DNA of 64,000 bases, taken from Argentina anserina. Taxonomy: Eukaryota; Streptophyta; Magnoliopsida; Rosales; Rosaceae. The position numbers were made by a program, and so were the translations under genes. This document shows, piece after piece, positions 25,190 through 37,738 of the stretch. The stretch lies in NCBI RefSeq assembly GCF_933775445.1, contig NC_065877.1, positions 27,466,001 to 27,530,000 of the forward strand, read 5' to 3'. Position 1 is the stretch's first letter. Every line of letters begins with the position of its first letter. Under the pieces are notes generated by a model, which worked only from the letters and a program-made list of their open reading frames with translations, was not told the DNA's origin and ran no database searches.

Positions 25190-28100
25190 TCCCGGAATGG
25201 AACGTACATGAACAATATATTGGGGGGATTTTAGGCTTAACAAATAGAAACAAAGAAAAATTGGCAAACAAGCAAATGACATGGTGTCATTTGAACACTC
25301 GGCAAACTAAACCTGTGAAAGAGATTTTACAAACAAAATAACTTTACTTTCACAAAACTAGAATAACAACTTGAGCAATTCCGTGAAACAAGAGTTTACA
25401 AACAAGTGCGGAAGGTGGCGGTAAGTCACCTGCCCAAATGCACTTTTATTACAACAACCCAAAAAAGAGCAAAAACAAAATGATGACAACTCTCAGAAAT
25501 AAACCTCGGGAAATGCTAAACTTAACAATATAGGAAGTAATACGCAAACATAACAAGAGACTCGGGTTTCGCTTCTCTACAAGGCTCCTAGGTCCAAGAA
25601 TACAAATGAAAACCTGCAAAAGACTGTTTTAAGGTGGTGAGCGTCTCCTCGCTTGCTCAGTAGGGGCCAGCCACCCATATAGGTTTGAAAACAGGTAGGG
25701 ATACAAAATAGTTTTCATTAAACGTTGAGGGTAAGTTTTTAGGTTTGAGAAAGCCATAAAAAAATATTTATGCAAATTTTTGGGAAAACTTAAATCATGC
25801 TAAAACATTATGGATTCCTTTTTGGTAGGAATGGTAGATAATACAGAAAGTGCACGATCGAGCCTAGCAACTAATGAGACCAAACTCGTGACCTCAAAAG
25901 TCGAGGCCAACCGCCTTTATTGCAATAACAAAGGAGCGAGAGTGTCCATTTTACTAGAATGTCCTAAACAAACACTGTATAAGATGGATCCAAGTCTCAA
26001 ACCTAACCGTGACATCAAAGTGCAATAAACGGGGGTAAAAGATAATAAAACAGGGCATCACCCCTCCAGAGGTTTACGGTTATCGACACTGAGGGGTTGC
26101 CGGACTCCCGAGCCTCATTCACTCTTAGGTTTTTCCATACTCGCGAATCTCACCAACAAATCCTACAATTTGTCAAGCCTTGCGTTTTTGCAACATTTAA
26201 TGCATATCATAAATTATCAACAAGGCATAGACTATGAACTTTAAATTTGGCCAAAAGCTATATGGAGTGTTAGCTCCCCCACCTAGATTAACGTGCAAAA
26301 TTCTCATAACCAAAATGTAAGCTCCAAGTACTGAGAAATCCTCTTAAGGCCTCAAAGTCTTGAGCAAATTGTCACGTCCCTATTTTGGGAGTGTCGATCG
26401 TGGGCTGCTGGTTGAAAGAACATCAAGGATATGTGGGATTTGCTCCAAGATTCAATGTGTGGGAGATATATGGCTGCTCCTTCCGAGGGGTTCAGACATG
26501 CCGACCCAGTTAAATTCGGAGAGCTTGTCGCTAGTCGAGGACTTAACGTCAAAGAGGCGAGTTGGCCGCCCTACACACAGGTAGGGGTCTGGAGCCGATC
26601 CCCTGATGAGCCCAAGGCAGGGCGAAACCAGTGTATTGCCCCGTAGGATAAGGCTGACTTCATGGGGATGGAACGCCGCATGGACCAAGTGTGGCAGCCG
26701 AATGGCTAGGTCCGTGACAAAATGCTCTGGAAACGCAAGTCTAAGTTCCAGAATCTCAATAAAAATAGTACGTAACCTTTTCCTAACTTGACTAGGAAAG
26801 GTTGAACTTTGACTTTGGGTTGACTAAGTCATTTCTAATTTGACTAGGAGATTAACCAAAGGTTGACTTTGACCCATCATGACGAGATGCTTGGATTATT
26901 GATTCATAATACAAAATAGTATAATAAACTCGAACAATATAATTATTCGGGTTTCTGCATATCATATTAAATGAGTAAGTTTGTCTTAATAATTCAAGGA
27001 ATTTACCAAGTGATATATATTATTTGATCAATGTGACAAATTCCATTATTTATCGATAATCATCAAGTCAACGAGTTTAGGATTCATGATTGGTCAAGTC
27101 ATAAATAGAATAATTTTAGTTAACCCAAAATCTACTAAGGACACCCATAAGGTTTCCTGGAAAGTTTCCTAATCTAGAAACGATGTAAAAGTATTGGAGA
27201 GATATATAATATGACAATAATCAAATACAAGCCAAACACAGAAGTAAAGAACAAATTTTTGTTAACTACAGTGAAAACCAATAATTGGTGAAAACCACTA
27301 CAAGACTTTTTATCGTAGTCCATACAAAATCTTTCATAATGTAAACATTATTCAATACACTTCAAACAAGTAGAGATTACAACGATATCTTTTTACTAGC
27401 AACCGTGGCTAACTTGATCTGTGAACTTGTATTCTAAATCTCATTCATCTCATGAATTACAGTTTTGATGAGAACTCCTTCCCTTCCTGCACACAAGTAA
27501 ACAATCTCTTAGTGAGATAAATATGCAGTAGACAAAACAGTCACACTAATCTCAGAACCTTGAATCAATACACAGTTGACACTAGCACATATGCTTGTGC
27601 AATATCAGACCAGTGCATATGAGACGCAGTATATACAGGAGTAAATGAATACCTCTGTCCGATCTCCATTTGTGCCACAAAAATAGGATCAAGAAAATCA
27701 CAATTCAATTTAAACAAATGACCATATCAGTAAGGTAAATAGAAAAATGGTTAATTGATCATCAAGCACAGACGCAGTATATATAGGAGTAAATGAATAC
27801 CTCTGTCCGATCTCCATTTGTGCCACAAAAATAGGATCAAGAAAATCACAATTCAATTTAAACAAATGACCATATCAGTAAGGTAAATAGAATGATAGTC
27901 ATACTATAAATAATCCAATTTACCTTTGATAAGTTTCCTATCCTTGGTAATCAGCTATTTACAACACCAAAACAGAATGGCTTTTACCTTTAATTCTCGT
28001 CCCAGAAGTCGGAATCAAAAGTAGTGGCTTCTCCTTGCTCCTGTAACTTCCAACGCCAAAATTATAAGTTCTGCACTTCACCCAAATTGTAGCAGCTGCT

Positions 28101-28310
28101 CAACTGGGTTCTCAGACCTCACGTTGGTCTCTCGGTGGCTGCTACGACGTCGGGACAGCGGTTCTCGACGGTGGTTACGGCGGTGGAATAAGCAGAAATA
28201 GGGAAAAGATTCGATTCAGCATAAAATTGTGAAATTGGAATCACAAGAGGACTGAAATCGTCAAGGAAGTACGTGCAGCTTAGAGTAAAATGTTAGACAA
28301 TCAATATATA
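25190..28310. other. Unclassified, probably transposon-derived block
   Basis: This is 3.1 kb between the two arms of a direct repeat. CACATCCCGGAATGGAACG near 25,188 and CACGTCCCTATTTTGGGAG near 26,373 look like related boundary sequences of a plant repeat. A GC-richer patch at 26,360-26,750 has overlapping open frames on both strands but no recognisable domain. Such frames are usual in degraded retroelements. No reverse transcriptase, integrase or transposase motif was found. Confidence 0.3.
27623..27893 (+). repeat. Tandem duplication, period about 148 bp
   Basis: About 123-129 bases starting GACGCAGTATATA at 27,623 are repeated almost exactly from 27,771, with one substitution seen. Both copies end in GGTAAATAGAA and about 19 bases separate them. 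The near-identity points to a recent local duplication. There is no coding content. Confidence 0.85.
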
Positions 28311-28320
28311 GATTAAAATG

Positions 28321-28464
28321 TTTTGAAGTACGTGTCGTCTTCATCAACAAACTCTCATACGTTTTCCTCCTCCATCTTTTCACCATCAACAAAGATACTC
28401 AAAAAAAAAAGTCGAAGTTGTTCGGTTCTTATTAGTTCCTCTTCTCTTAGGTTAAAAGAAGATT
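28321..28464 (+). repeat. Second arm of the direct repeat at 25,021-25,163
   Basis: Shared stretches include TTTTGAAGT, ATACGTTTTCC and TCTTATTAGTTCCTCTTCTC in the same order as the left arm. The divergence indicates an old duplication. It may be left over from duplication of the GDSL unit rather than an LTR pair. Confidence 0.6.
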
Positions 28465-28999
28465 TAGATCTTACTAATGAGTTATCTTAGTGATTTGATC
28501 GATCAAGCACATGTTCACAGTTCACACGTACATATACCGATTCAAGAAAAAGTGAAAACGAAGTATTAAAAATTACGCAAGAAGGAAATCACCCTGAGAA
28601 GTGAGAACCAAAGATGAGCTGAAACATCAGTTGAAATTTTGGCTTCCCTATGGATCGGATATGTTTAATGACCTTGAATAGTTCAGGTTGGACAAAAAGT
28701 ATTGAATTTTTTTTACTTAATCTCATTCATATAAAGTCATTAAAAACTAATTTTAAAAAAAGGATTTCTAAGTAAAAGGATCATCTAGGTCCTCTAGGAT
28801 TAATATATCCTGCTGAGCTAAACTCGGCATATATCTCAGCTGAAAGTGGATTGTATAATACTGTGAGAGGCTGAAATCTACAAAATGACTTCTACGAAAT
28901 CCTCTGAAGGTAAAATTCTAAATAAGCTGATATGCGCAGTACAATAATCAAAGAGGCTAAGAACTTTACAAAAGTCTCAACTCCCAAGTAGTAACAGAA

Positions 29000-30634
29000 T
29001 TAAGCATGCTCAAATAATTGTTTCACAGTGTAAGGTCGTGTGATTTTTTGTGGTCCGTTCCATATAAGTTCAGCTAGTTGGTGGTTGGTACTTTCGGTCG
29101 TATGAGCACCATCAAACCACACATACTCATTAGGATTGCTGCATAGGTCATATGCTGTCCCATTCTTTCCCCCGCCACAATTAGACCCCCTATATGCTCC
29201 ACTGCCACAACAAGCAGCCTTCCCCTCCTTGAAACCTTCACCAATTCAACAGCCAAAATATATATTAGTACTGGCTAGGGTAGTACTTGAACTCTAATTT
29301 GTCCCAATCAATTTAGTAGCTAAACAAGAGTGTTCTCATGATGAACTGTAACATGTATAGATGATAGAGGCATAGAGCATTACCATATTTTGAAGGGTTG
29401 TTGATTCTGTCCCCAAGTGCATTGTAGTAGTCAAAAATTGAGAACTTGAATCCTGGCAAACTCTTCTCTAACTTCTCGAAGTAACTGAATAGAACTCTGT
29501 TGTGGAGTCTGGCTAGTGTTAGTGGTTCTTCAGAACATTTACTACCAAGTGAAGGATTCATTGCCTTTGTTGCCGGTACGCATCCCAGAGGTCCTACATT
29601 CTGAAATGCAATCTTCCTTCCTCCTAAATTATAAATTTCCTATAACATGAAAGTGAAATTTATCAGTATCTCCGAACCTTAACTGTTGCAGTCTTGCAGA
29701 ATAGTAGTTTTATGTTCTTACTTTGAGCGCACTGATCATGTTTTTGATCACCATTGCTACATACTGTCTCTTATAGATCTGTAGAGCTTTTGGGTTCTTA
29801 GAAGCGTAGCTAAAGTAGTCATTTCCTCCAATGCTGAACAAATAAACAGCTCTGCCCAGCAACTTCCTGGTTTCCTTTTCACCTAGTCTCTGTCTCAGAG
29901 ATTTCTCCATGGCCTTGAAATAGCTCAATTGAGTTGGAAAGTCTATCTGGAAATCAAAGAATAATCAACTTACGCAAACAGGCAATTCCCTTGTTTATTA
30001 TTGAATTATAAGCAAGATCCCCACATGTATGGAAAGTTGGAAGCCATGCATCTAATTAACATCCTTGTTGAACAATAGAACAAACTAATTAACATGGATG
30101 TTATCTTTTTTAATTCATTTATCAGGTTACTCACTGCTCCGGGGAATGTTCCGGGAAGAACACCAGCTCCGGCAGAAGCAAAATTGACCCCGTCTGTAAA
30201 GTTATGCGCACCAGGTTGCAAATATGGTGGTGGCATAGGAAGCTTTGCAAACTGAGCTGCAGCCAGGAAATGAAGAAATTAATATAATTACCAAATAGAT
30301 AGTTCTAATTAGCATACATGTTGGTAAGTGAAATCAACTGATGATTCTTACCAATAAAATCGGGGACAATGCGGCCATCGGATACTCGACCGGTGGCGTG
30401 TTTGAAGTAAGTTTCCCCGTACGGCAGCTTAGTTGATCCAGCTCCCATGCCGCTACTAGCATTGAGGTATTGGTTGTTCCCAGAATCAAAGAGTGAGTCC
30501 CCAAACACAAACAATGCCGCCTTGTGTTGTGGTTTAGATTGGTGAGCAGCACTACAGAAGGAGCTATCTGGGCTTAAAGTGAAGACAGTCACTAGAAGTA
30601 AAACACAGTAAGCAGGGTAGCCAGGACTTGCCAT
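29000..30634 (-). CDS. GDSL esterase/lipase, GLIP-like, copy 3 (intact)
   Basis: A secreted GDSL/SGNH lipase closely related to pseudogene copy 2. Five exons (30352-30634, 30135-30256, 29722-29946, 29384-29639, 29000-29235) join in phase to 373 aa. The N-terminus MASPGYPAYCVLLLVTVF is a likely signal peptide. Block I is FVFGDSLFDSGNN with Ser47. Block III is IGGNDY with Asn177. Block V is WFDGAHTTE with Asp337 and His340. The cysteine-rich segment ACCGSGAYRGSNCGGG follows the GLIP pattern. A TATA-like ATATATAG lies at about 30,706-30,713, some 75 bases upstream of the start. Of the copies seen it has the clearest core promoter, so it is probably expressed. The substrate cannot be read from sequence. 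Confidence 0.93.
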
Positions 30635-30704
30635 GACGACGAGTTCAGTTGGTTTGGTTGTTTGTAGAATTGCAGATGGACTAGTAGTCGTTGGTGTCTC
30701 TCTG

Positions 30705-30713
30705 CATATATAG
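30705..30713 (-). promoter_or_regulatory. TATA box of GDSL copy 3
   Basis: CTATATATG on the minus strand lies about 70-80 bases upstream of the start codon at 30,634. That spacing suits a TATA box with a short 5' UTR. This is pattern recognition only. Confidence 0.45.
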
Positions 30714-33700
30714 CGTCGGATCTCTTTTCGATCTACGCTAAGCTACAGATCGACTAAATGCGCGTGAAGCATATGTGTTCCCACATCGAAGGAGAAGATA
30801 AAATTCTAAACGTGGGTTTGTGCGGTGGGAACATATAGTACAGTATTTAACGCGTTCAGATCTCTTGAGACTCGCCGACGTACAGATGATGATATGGAAT
30901 CAGTGGATCTTGATAGAATCAAAGCATGTGACTCCTTTTGTTTCAGGTTTTGACGATGCGGCCCATGTGATGCACCCAGGTCGGTGAGCGTTAAGAAGAA
31001 ATTAGATTGGGTCTAGAACTCTAGATCATTCGGTAATTGAAATAATAGAGATAATTATATATAAACCCAATATTATCAAGTCTATTTTAAAATAAATTCA
31101 TATATAATTTTCTTTCATTTTAACTTCACATAAACAAACTTATCATATTGAGAGTTTGTCTATGATTAATATTTTTTTTTAATTTTTTAATTTACTGATT
31201 TGTCATTCAAATTGTAGATTGTCATATTTGGTATCATACTCAATTTTAGCATCAATTTAGATGTCAAATACTAAGCTAAAATTTAATTTGATTTAACTTT
31301 ATCATAAATATTACATTCTTACCTTGTTTATGTAGATATACTCTTTATATAAGTGTCATGTGAAAAGAAAGAAGTTGGAAAAGAAATGAGGAAAATATTT
31401 TGTTTTATGGATTGTGTTGTGAAAGTGGTTGGAGAACGAGATCCAATGAGGGAAACAATTTTGTTTTATTGATTGGATTGCATTTTCACTCATATTTACT
31501 ACGTTTGATGTTATATGTCTACTCAAAAGGTGTCTAATTGTAAAGTTACGCAATCTTGTTCTTTGATATTTTTTTCTCTTCTTCTAGATATATAATTAGT
31601 CATTTTAATTTTGATTGAGATAGCTTATTTATCTCAACCATTTACATTATTAATGTACCTATTAAGAAGGGCTTAAGTAACATAACTTCAAACCTAAAGA
31701 AAAAGTTGATCACAAGAGTGTGTATATATATATATATATATATACAAGACTTTTCACATAATGAGGTCCTTATCTTAGCTTAAGGTACAGATTTTCATTT
31801 TTAACCAACTTTTTTATCGCGTTTTCACATCTCCACCGTCCAATATCTAGGTTATAATGTATAGATCATCTTCACAAAATTTCAGCTGATTTCATGATCG
31901 TTAATGTATCGAACTAATCAAAACCAATGGACGTATTGAATTTGTCGAACCTGAACCGTTCTATATTTAGCAGTCTGATTGCTTATAAACAAACACCCAT
32001 GTGAGCAAGTGAATGGGTGGAATAGTCTAGAGAGGGCTTAATGAGCTTTTTATTGAATTTCTAATAGAAAATTATATATATTTAAATATATATTTATATA
32101 AAGTCATAGAATAATTGTTGGTAACAGTTACAACCTTTTGAACTGTTTTACGTGTTCGAATTTGACTTTATATAAAGATGACACTGTGGTCGTTGTTTCC
32201 CATCGAAAATTTCATCTCTTCTTCTTCCTCCCCAAATCGACTTCTCTGAAACACAAAGTAATTCGCCAGGGACAAGTTCTTGTGCAAGAACTTGTACCAG
32301 ATAGTTGTATCTTCAAGATAGACGTTCGCAACTGCAGCACAAGTGGGGACAAATTTATGTCTTAGATCACTGCAAAACAGGCCTCTATCTGAATCAAGTT
32401 AGTATTTTCAATCTCGATTTCATTGTGTTATTGTTTGTTGTTAAATTCGATTCAATTATACAGTTATATATATCTTGTGTGTAATCGTGATTTTGGTTGG
32501 TTCTAATAGTACCTTCCAATTAAGCCTATGTTAAGAAGAGGCTTGAAACGGCAACGAGGGGTAAGGAAAATCCAGTAAGCGTAGGAACAATCTTCAAATC
32601 CTCAAGTCTTCAAGTCTTCAAGCCTACATGCTCTGAAACACCAAGACCAAAGTTATCTACCCAAATCGTTTCATCCCGAAAAGCACTTATCCAAAAACCT
32701 CCATTCTCTCACCGTTGTGCGTTTTTAGCTCCCACACAAAGCTTCACGCTCTCAAGTTCCTATCCTTTTGATTTCCATATACAATTTGATTCGCACAGAA
32801 GTTCTTCCCATCAATTGTGTTTTAGGTAAATTGTGGCCCATTCATCACTCAATTCGAAAAGAATCCTCGGAGTTACCAATTTTTTTTTTATGTACGAAAA
32901 CAAAACTAGGCTGAACTCATCACTCTGATGAATTAGTTTTTTTAGATGAAAAGTTTCTTTCAAATGGTATAAATTTCTGCCCTAGAATGGGCGAAAAGAA
33001 AACTTTAGAATCAGAGGAAGAGAAAGATAGCAGTTGAGGAAGATAGCAGCTAAAACAACTGCAGTGACACAAAATATAGAATGAGGAAGATTAAGTATGC
33101 CGAGCTCATTATTTGAGGAGGAAGTGGACATCATTCTACTTGTCAGAGAGTTTCTCCCTTACCAGCTAATTAACACTAGGAGCTGATATATCTTAATGAT
33201 TTCTGGATTTTGTTGTGTAGTAGCCTTTTGTTTTAATTTTTTTTGAAGGGTGTGTATTACTGTATTAGTCTATTAGATTATTGCAGTGAGTGAAAACAAA
33301 GCTGCCGGACAGATAGGCAAGCCGAACCAACCTCTTTCGCATTTTGGGCTTTGAGTCTTTTATGAGCTTCTTTTATTAGATTGTTGCACTTGAAAAGGTT
33401 GACAGCTCCTCTAGGGGTACAGAATTCTTAATTTATAAAAAATTTCTCCACATTCCATCCGATTAACACTGTTAGTTACAAGACTATCACAAAAAATAAT
33501 AGATCGACATGAGCTAAGAAAACACAATCTCAAACCAATCAAACCGATTCCAAAAGTAGCTGATAACCTACTCGTTATCTATCTCAAGATAGAACCATTC
33601 CAAATTCCAATAACATCACATACCAAAACTTCCGATATATTTCAGAGTCAACTTCCCCATCACATTGACACATAGACATAATCGATTTTAAAATAATATT

Positions 33701-34620
33701 TGAAAATGACATGCATAATAAACATGTGCACGTACTCAATGACATGACCAAACTCTACCATCTAAAACATAAACTCTCGCTCAAGGAGGAGGAATGACAA
33801 AAAAAACAAAAACAAAAAGACAGACCAAAACCTGCCGCCACCACCTTCTATTTTCAGAGACCACCACCCAAAGTCAATGTCGGCCGCCTCCGTTGAGCCA
33901 TCACCCAAACCCACAACCAGCATTGCTCGTTGTGCAACATGATGAATCCAACGGAAGTCGCCAAGTTCCATATCTGGGTTGGAAGAGCAACCTAGAAAAA
34001 TCGTCGGCTCATCCTCCCTTTCACAAACCGCAATGACGCTAGTACCACCTGCTGACGAGACCAACCTGCCAACTCAAGAGAGGCATAAGCATCTCCATCG
34101 GATTTAGACCCCTGCAATACCAGAATACAACCAAGCAATCCAATGTACAACTTTTGGAGCAACCACCGTCTGGTAGATGTGGAAAAGCTTGGACACCAAT
34201 TGACCTAAGCACAACTCCCGTCTGGTAGCAATGTCAATGGACGCGTTGCCAGATGGAAACAATTTTTTTTTTGAAAAAGAACCTTAAAGAGGTCTAGTTT
34301 TCACGAAGCAATTAGGAACTTATTTAGAATAAAAGAGTTTTGTCCTATCCATAAAAAAAAAGTTGGTATATTTGTATTTGCATTGAGCATATTTTTGGGT
34401 GACTGGTTTCAGTGGTTTGCTATAGACAACAAAAAAGAAAAATTAATTTAAACTAATTTTAATCAAGGGGAAACATATAGTTGTACGTACGTGTACGCCT
34501 GGAATTATGGAGATACCACCTTACTATATATACGGTCTCTTCGTGATTGCTTAATCCTTACTTAAGCTAGCTACTGGCATGAAGTATGTGACGCCAGGGA
34601 TTGCATATTAAAATGTTTTT
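30714..34620. other. Intergenic, AT-rich, with repeat remnants
   Basis: This is 3.9 kb without a supported gene. A TA microsatellite lies at about 31,719-31,744. It is followed to about 31,990 by sequence resembling one arm of the palindromic family at 34.7-35.5 kb (CAAAATTTCAGCTGATTTC). A GC-richer patch at 33,780-34,260 has overlapping open frames on both strands and looks like degraded repeat DNA. Frames at 32,138-32,365 have no known motif. Confidence 0.35.
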
Positions 34621-34625
34621 TGCTA

Positions 34626-34627
<2 letters not shown>

Positions 34628-34684
<57 letters not shown>
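34628..34684 (+). repeat. (AT)n microsatellite, 57 bp
   Basis: An uninterrupted alternating AT tract. It adjoins the left end of the tandem palindromes. A second tract lies at 35,459-35,497 on the other side. Confidence 0.95.
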
Positions 34685-34687
<3 letters not shown>

Positions 34688-34689
34688 CT

Positions 34690-35453
34690 TATCCAGAGTG
34701 AAGTTCCAATTTTGGCACACTTTTCGGACAAATTTTTTCACCATAAGCGATTCAATATTTAGGTATGCTATTCAAGATCATCTCTATAAAGTTTCATCCA
34801 ATTTGACAATGATTTGAGCTTTCAAAATTGAGATTTACACGAACGGTTCACGTTGAACAATTTTAATTCATTCATTGATTTAATCTAATTTTAATACCTT
34901 AACGATGTCCGAATTAGATGAAATTTTGTAGAGATGATCTTGAATAGCATACCTAAATATTGAATCGCTTATACTGAAAAAATTTGACCGAAAAATGTGC
35001 CAAAATTGGAACTTCACTCTGTAATTTCAGAGTGAAGCTTCTCTCTGGATACTGATATAGTACCTATCCAGAGTGAAACTTCACTCTAAAATTACAGAGT
35101 GAAGTTCCAATTTTGGCACACTTTTTGGTCAAATTTTTTCACCATAAGCGATTTAATATTTTAGTATGTTATTAAAAATCATCTCCACAAAGTTTCATCC
35201 AATTTGATAATGGTTTGAGCTTTCAAAATTGAGATTTACACGAACGGTTCACGTTTGAACAATTTTAATTCATTCATTCATTTAATCTAATTTCAATACC
35301 TTAGCGATGTCCGAATTAGATGAAATTTTGTAGAGATGATATTGAATAGCATACCTAAATATTGAATCGCTTATGATGAAAAAATTTGATCGAAAAGTGT
35401 GTCAAAATTGGAACTTTACTCTGTAATTTCAGAATGAAGCTTCACTCTGGATA
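34690..35453. mobile_element. Two tandem palindromic (foldback) elements
   Basis: Unit 1 is 34,690-35,051 and unit 2 is 35,065-35,453. Each starts TATCCAGAGTGAA and ends with its complement. Each has arms of about 170 bases containing TTCCAATTTTGGCACAC and GATGATCTTGAATAGCATAC-type blocks around a small centre at ACGAACGGTTCACGTT. Unit 2 has an extra CTTCACTCT...CAGAGTGAAG segment in its left arm that unit 1 lacks there. Only 13 bases separate the units, and TA microsatellites flank the pair. They are noncoding; insertion into TA-rich DNA is typical of TA-targeting MITEs. The class is an inference. Confidence 0.75.
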
Positions 35454-35456
35454 GAG

Positions 35457-35458
<2 letters not shown>

Positions 35459-35497
<39 letters not shown>
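35459..35497 (+). repeat. (TA)n microsatellite, 39 bp
   Basis: A pure TA tract on the right side of the tandem palindromes. Together with the left tract it suggests that the elements inserted into, or seeded, one microsatellite. Confidence 0.9.
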
Positions 35498-35499
<2 letters not shown>

Positions 35500-35699
35500 A
35501 GATACGTAATTGAGAAACAGCGTATTACTCGTTAAATAAGTAGCTAGCTTAACATAAACACTTTGTGTTCAACTTAATTAATCATAGATATGATGGAACG
35601 TACTGTTTAATTGGTTTCCACTTAATTTAAATCTTAACAACTTATTGGAGTAATTGCTAAGGCTTTCGAACAAGCAATTCTGACAACAACAAAAAAAGT

Positions 35700-35721
35700 G
35701 GGGGGGGGGGGGGGGGGGGGT
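35700..35721 (+). repeat. Poly-G homopolymer
   Basis: A run of more than twenty guanines, broken by no other base before TGCCTG. It explains the poly-proline minus-strand open frames here. Its length may be affected by sequencing or assembly error. Confidence 0.9.
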
Positions 35722-36143
35722 GCCTGAAGCACGTACACGGTGAGTTGGTGAGGCAGGCATGCATGAACAGATGGACTAGTCACTAGTAAGTGAGAAGAAA
35801 TTGAACCACGTCCCGGCCAAGAATTCATTAAAATCAAAGATACCGTGCTCATTCGATCACGAACAACTACTTCTCCTTTGTAATCCATTAAAAAACACTC
35901 TTTTATAATCGTAAAAAAATGTCGGTCTAGCCAGTAATTAATAGTGAACATTTGAGTTTTGAGCCACATATTATGTGTGGGGAGAAAGAGATAGACATTG
36001 ATAAACAGAGGTCTATTTTATGTTCCATCAATTATGAAATGGTTTCGTACCGCTACTTCTGAAGAAAGAAGTATAGCGTAATTAGCAATGATCCTGGACC
36101 ATATCAAGGGACAGATCTCAAATTTGTACACCGGCCCTTGGAA
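35722..36143. other. 3' flank of GDSL copy 4, part of a duplicated segment
   Basis: Sequence around 35,740-35,820 (ATGGACTAGT...AGTAAG...GAACCACGT) recurs at about 41,130-41,180 and 56,560-56,610, each time 3' of a GDSL copy or relic. This marks a shared ancestral duplication unit. No gene is seen. Confidence 0.5.
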
Positions 36144-37738
36144 CTAGTCTTGTTCAAAAAGCTGTTGGACATTGTAAGGCCATGTCACATTTGATGTTCC
36201 ACTCCAAATCAGCTCCGCCAACTGCAGGTTTGCCCTTTCAGATGTATGACTGCCATCAAACCACACACTATCTCCAGGAATACTGCATAACTCATAAGGC
36301 ACTGTTCCATTGAGTCCGCCACAATCAGATCCTCTGTATGCCCCTCTACCGCAACATGCATCTCTTCCATCCTTAAAGCCTTCACAACGCACCATATATA
36401 CACTACTAAGAATTACATGGATCATCGTATATTGATAGTAGTAATCCATCGATCAAATTACATAGTGCTTAGCTAACCTACCGTATTTAGCTGGGTCAAG
36501 TACTCGATCGCCAAGAGCATCATAGTACTCGAATATTGAGTATTTGAATCCCGGTAGTTGGCTCTCGAGCTCTTTGAGGACACTGGCTAGAGCGTTGTTG
36601 TGCTGCCTCGCCAGACTCTGGAGCCCTTCGACGCACCCTTGAGTGTCATATTCTTGTTTTGCATAAGGTAAGCATCCAAGAGGTCCGGCATTTTGAAATG
36701 CGATTTTCCTTCCTCCTAAGTCGTATATTCCCTGCAGACAATACAGAAAATAAGTACTTGTGTGAGATATATTATTAAGAGTTTAAGACTGAGTCCTGAA
36801 CTCAGACGGAAGATAAGGACTGGTATTAATCCTTAATAAATTTACTTGGAGAACAGTGGTCAAGTTGCCTATCACAGTTTCTATGAATTCATGCTTAAGG
36901 GCCTCGGTGGCATTTTCTTGGTAGTTGGCGTAGAAGGTGAAATAATCGTTGCCTCCCATGCTAATAAAGTACACAGCGCTACCCAGCAACTTCTTGGCCT
37001 CTTCATCACCGAGTTGCTCTTGCAACAATTCTGTCACGTTCTTAAAATAACTCAACTGTAATGGAAGATTTATCTGGAACAGAGAGACAGAGAAAAAAGA
37101 AAAAAGAAAAAAAAACTTAGATCGTGGGGCCGAAGCCAATAATGTTCAACAACAATTACAAAGCTTAATTAATTGCAAATGAGAGTGAAGATCGATCACA
37201 GTTCTTACAGTTCCTGGCTCAGTTTCAACTAGAACTCCAGCTCCAGCTGAAGCAAAGCTGGCTCCATCAGTAAATGTTTTTGGATCTGGTTGCAGGTAGG
37301 GTGGAAGCATAGGCAAATTTGCGAACTTGGCTGCAAATTAAACCAGCATGGATTGACTTTAAGTATTGAACTACATTATCTATTTGCCACACAACCTGTT
37401 TTGTAAACACGTACGAATGCACGATATACATTTGGCTAGTCTAGCTTACCGATAAAATCCGGCACTATACGGCCATCGGAAAGCCTTCCGTTTGGACGGT
37501 GAAAGTAGGTCTCTCCATATGGCCATGTCATTGCTGGGTAGTCTTCGAAGGTGACATTAGGGAGGTATTGATCGTTGCCAGGGTCAAACAGCGAGTCTCC
37601 GAACACGAACAATGCCTTATATCGTACCTCATTATCGTCTGCAGGTTTATTGTTGAAGTGATCTTGACCATAAAGAAGGTAGCTAACTGGGTTGAAAAGG
37701 CTTACCAGCACATAAACAAGATAGCTAAGACTTGCCAT
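36144..37738 (-). CDS. GDSL esterase/lipase, GLIP-like, copy 4 (intact)
   Basis: A secreted GDSL/SGNH lipase. Five exons (37450-37738, 37209-37330, 36846-37073, 36482-36731, 36144-36379) join in phase to 374 aa. The start at 37,738 is the MASLSYL signal-peptide-like N-terminus shared with its paralogues; an in-frame ATG further upstream is not conserved. Block I is FVFGDSLFDPGNDQY with Ser49; the usual GNN is GND here. Block III is MGGNDY with Asn179. Block V is WFDGSHTSE with Asp338 and His341. It is the parent-like copy of pseudogene 53,282-55,502, with which it shares exon and intron sequence. The catalytic set is complete, so activity is plausible. Confidence 0.92.

Noticed and set aside
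26360..26791. Overlapping frames suggesting a gene
   Set aside because: Frames on both strands are equally open, no domain is recognised, and boundary sequences suggest a degraded repeat.
33762..34064. 100-codon minus-strand frame
   Set aside because: It has no motif, low-complexity glycine- and phenylalanine-rich ends, and lies in repeat-like DNA.
35578..35969. Proline-rich minus-strand frames
   Set aside because: The proline run comes from the poly-G homopolymer at 35,700-35,721.
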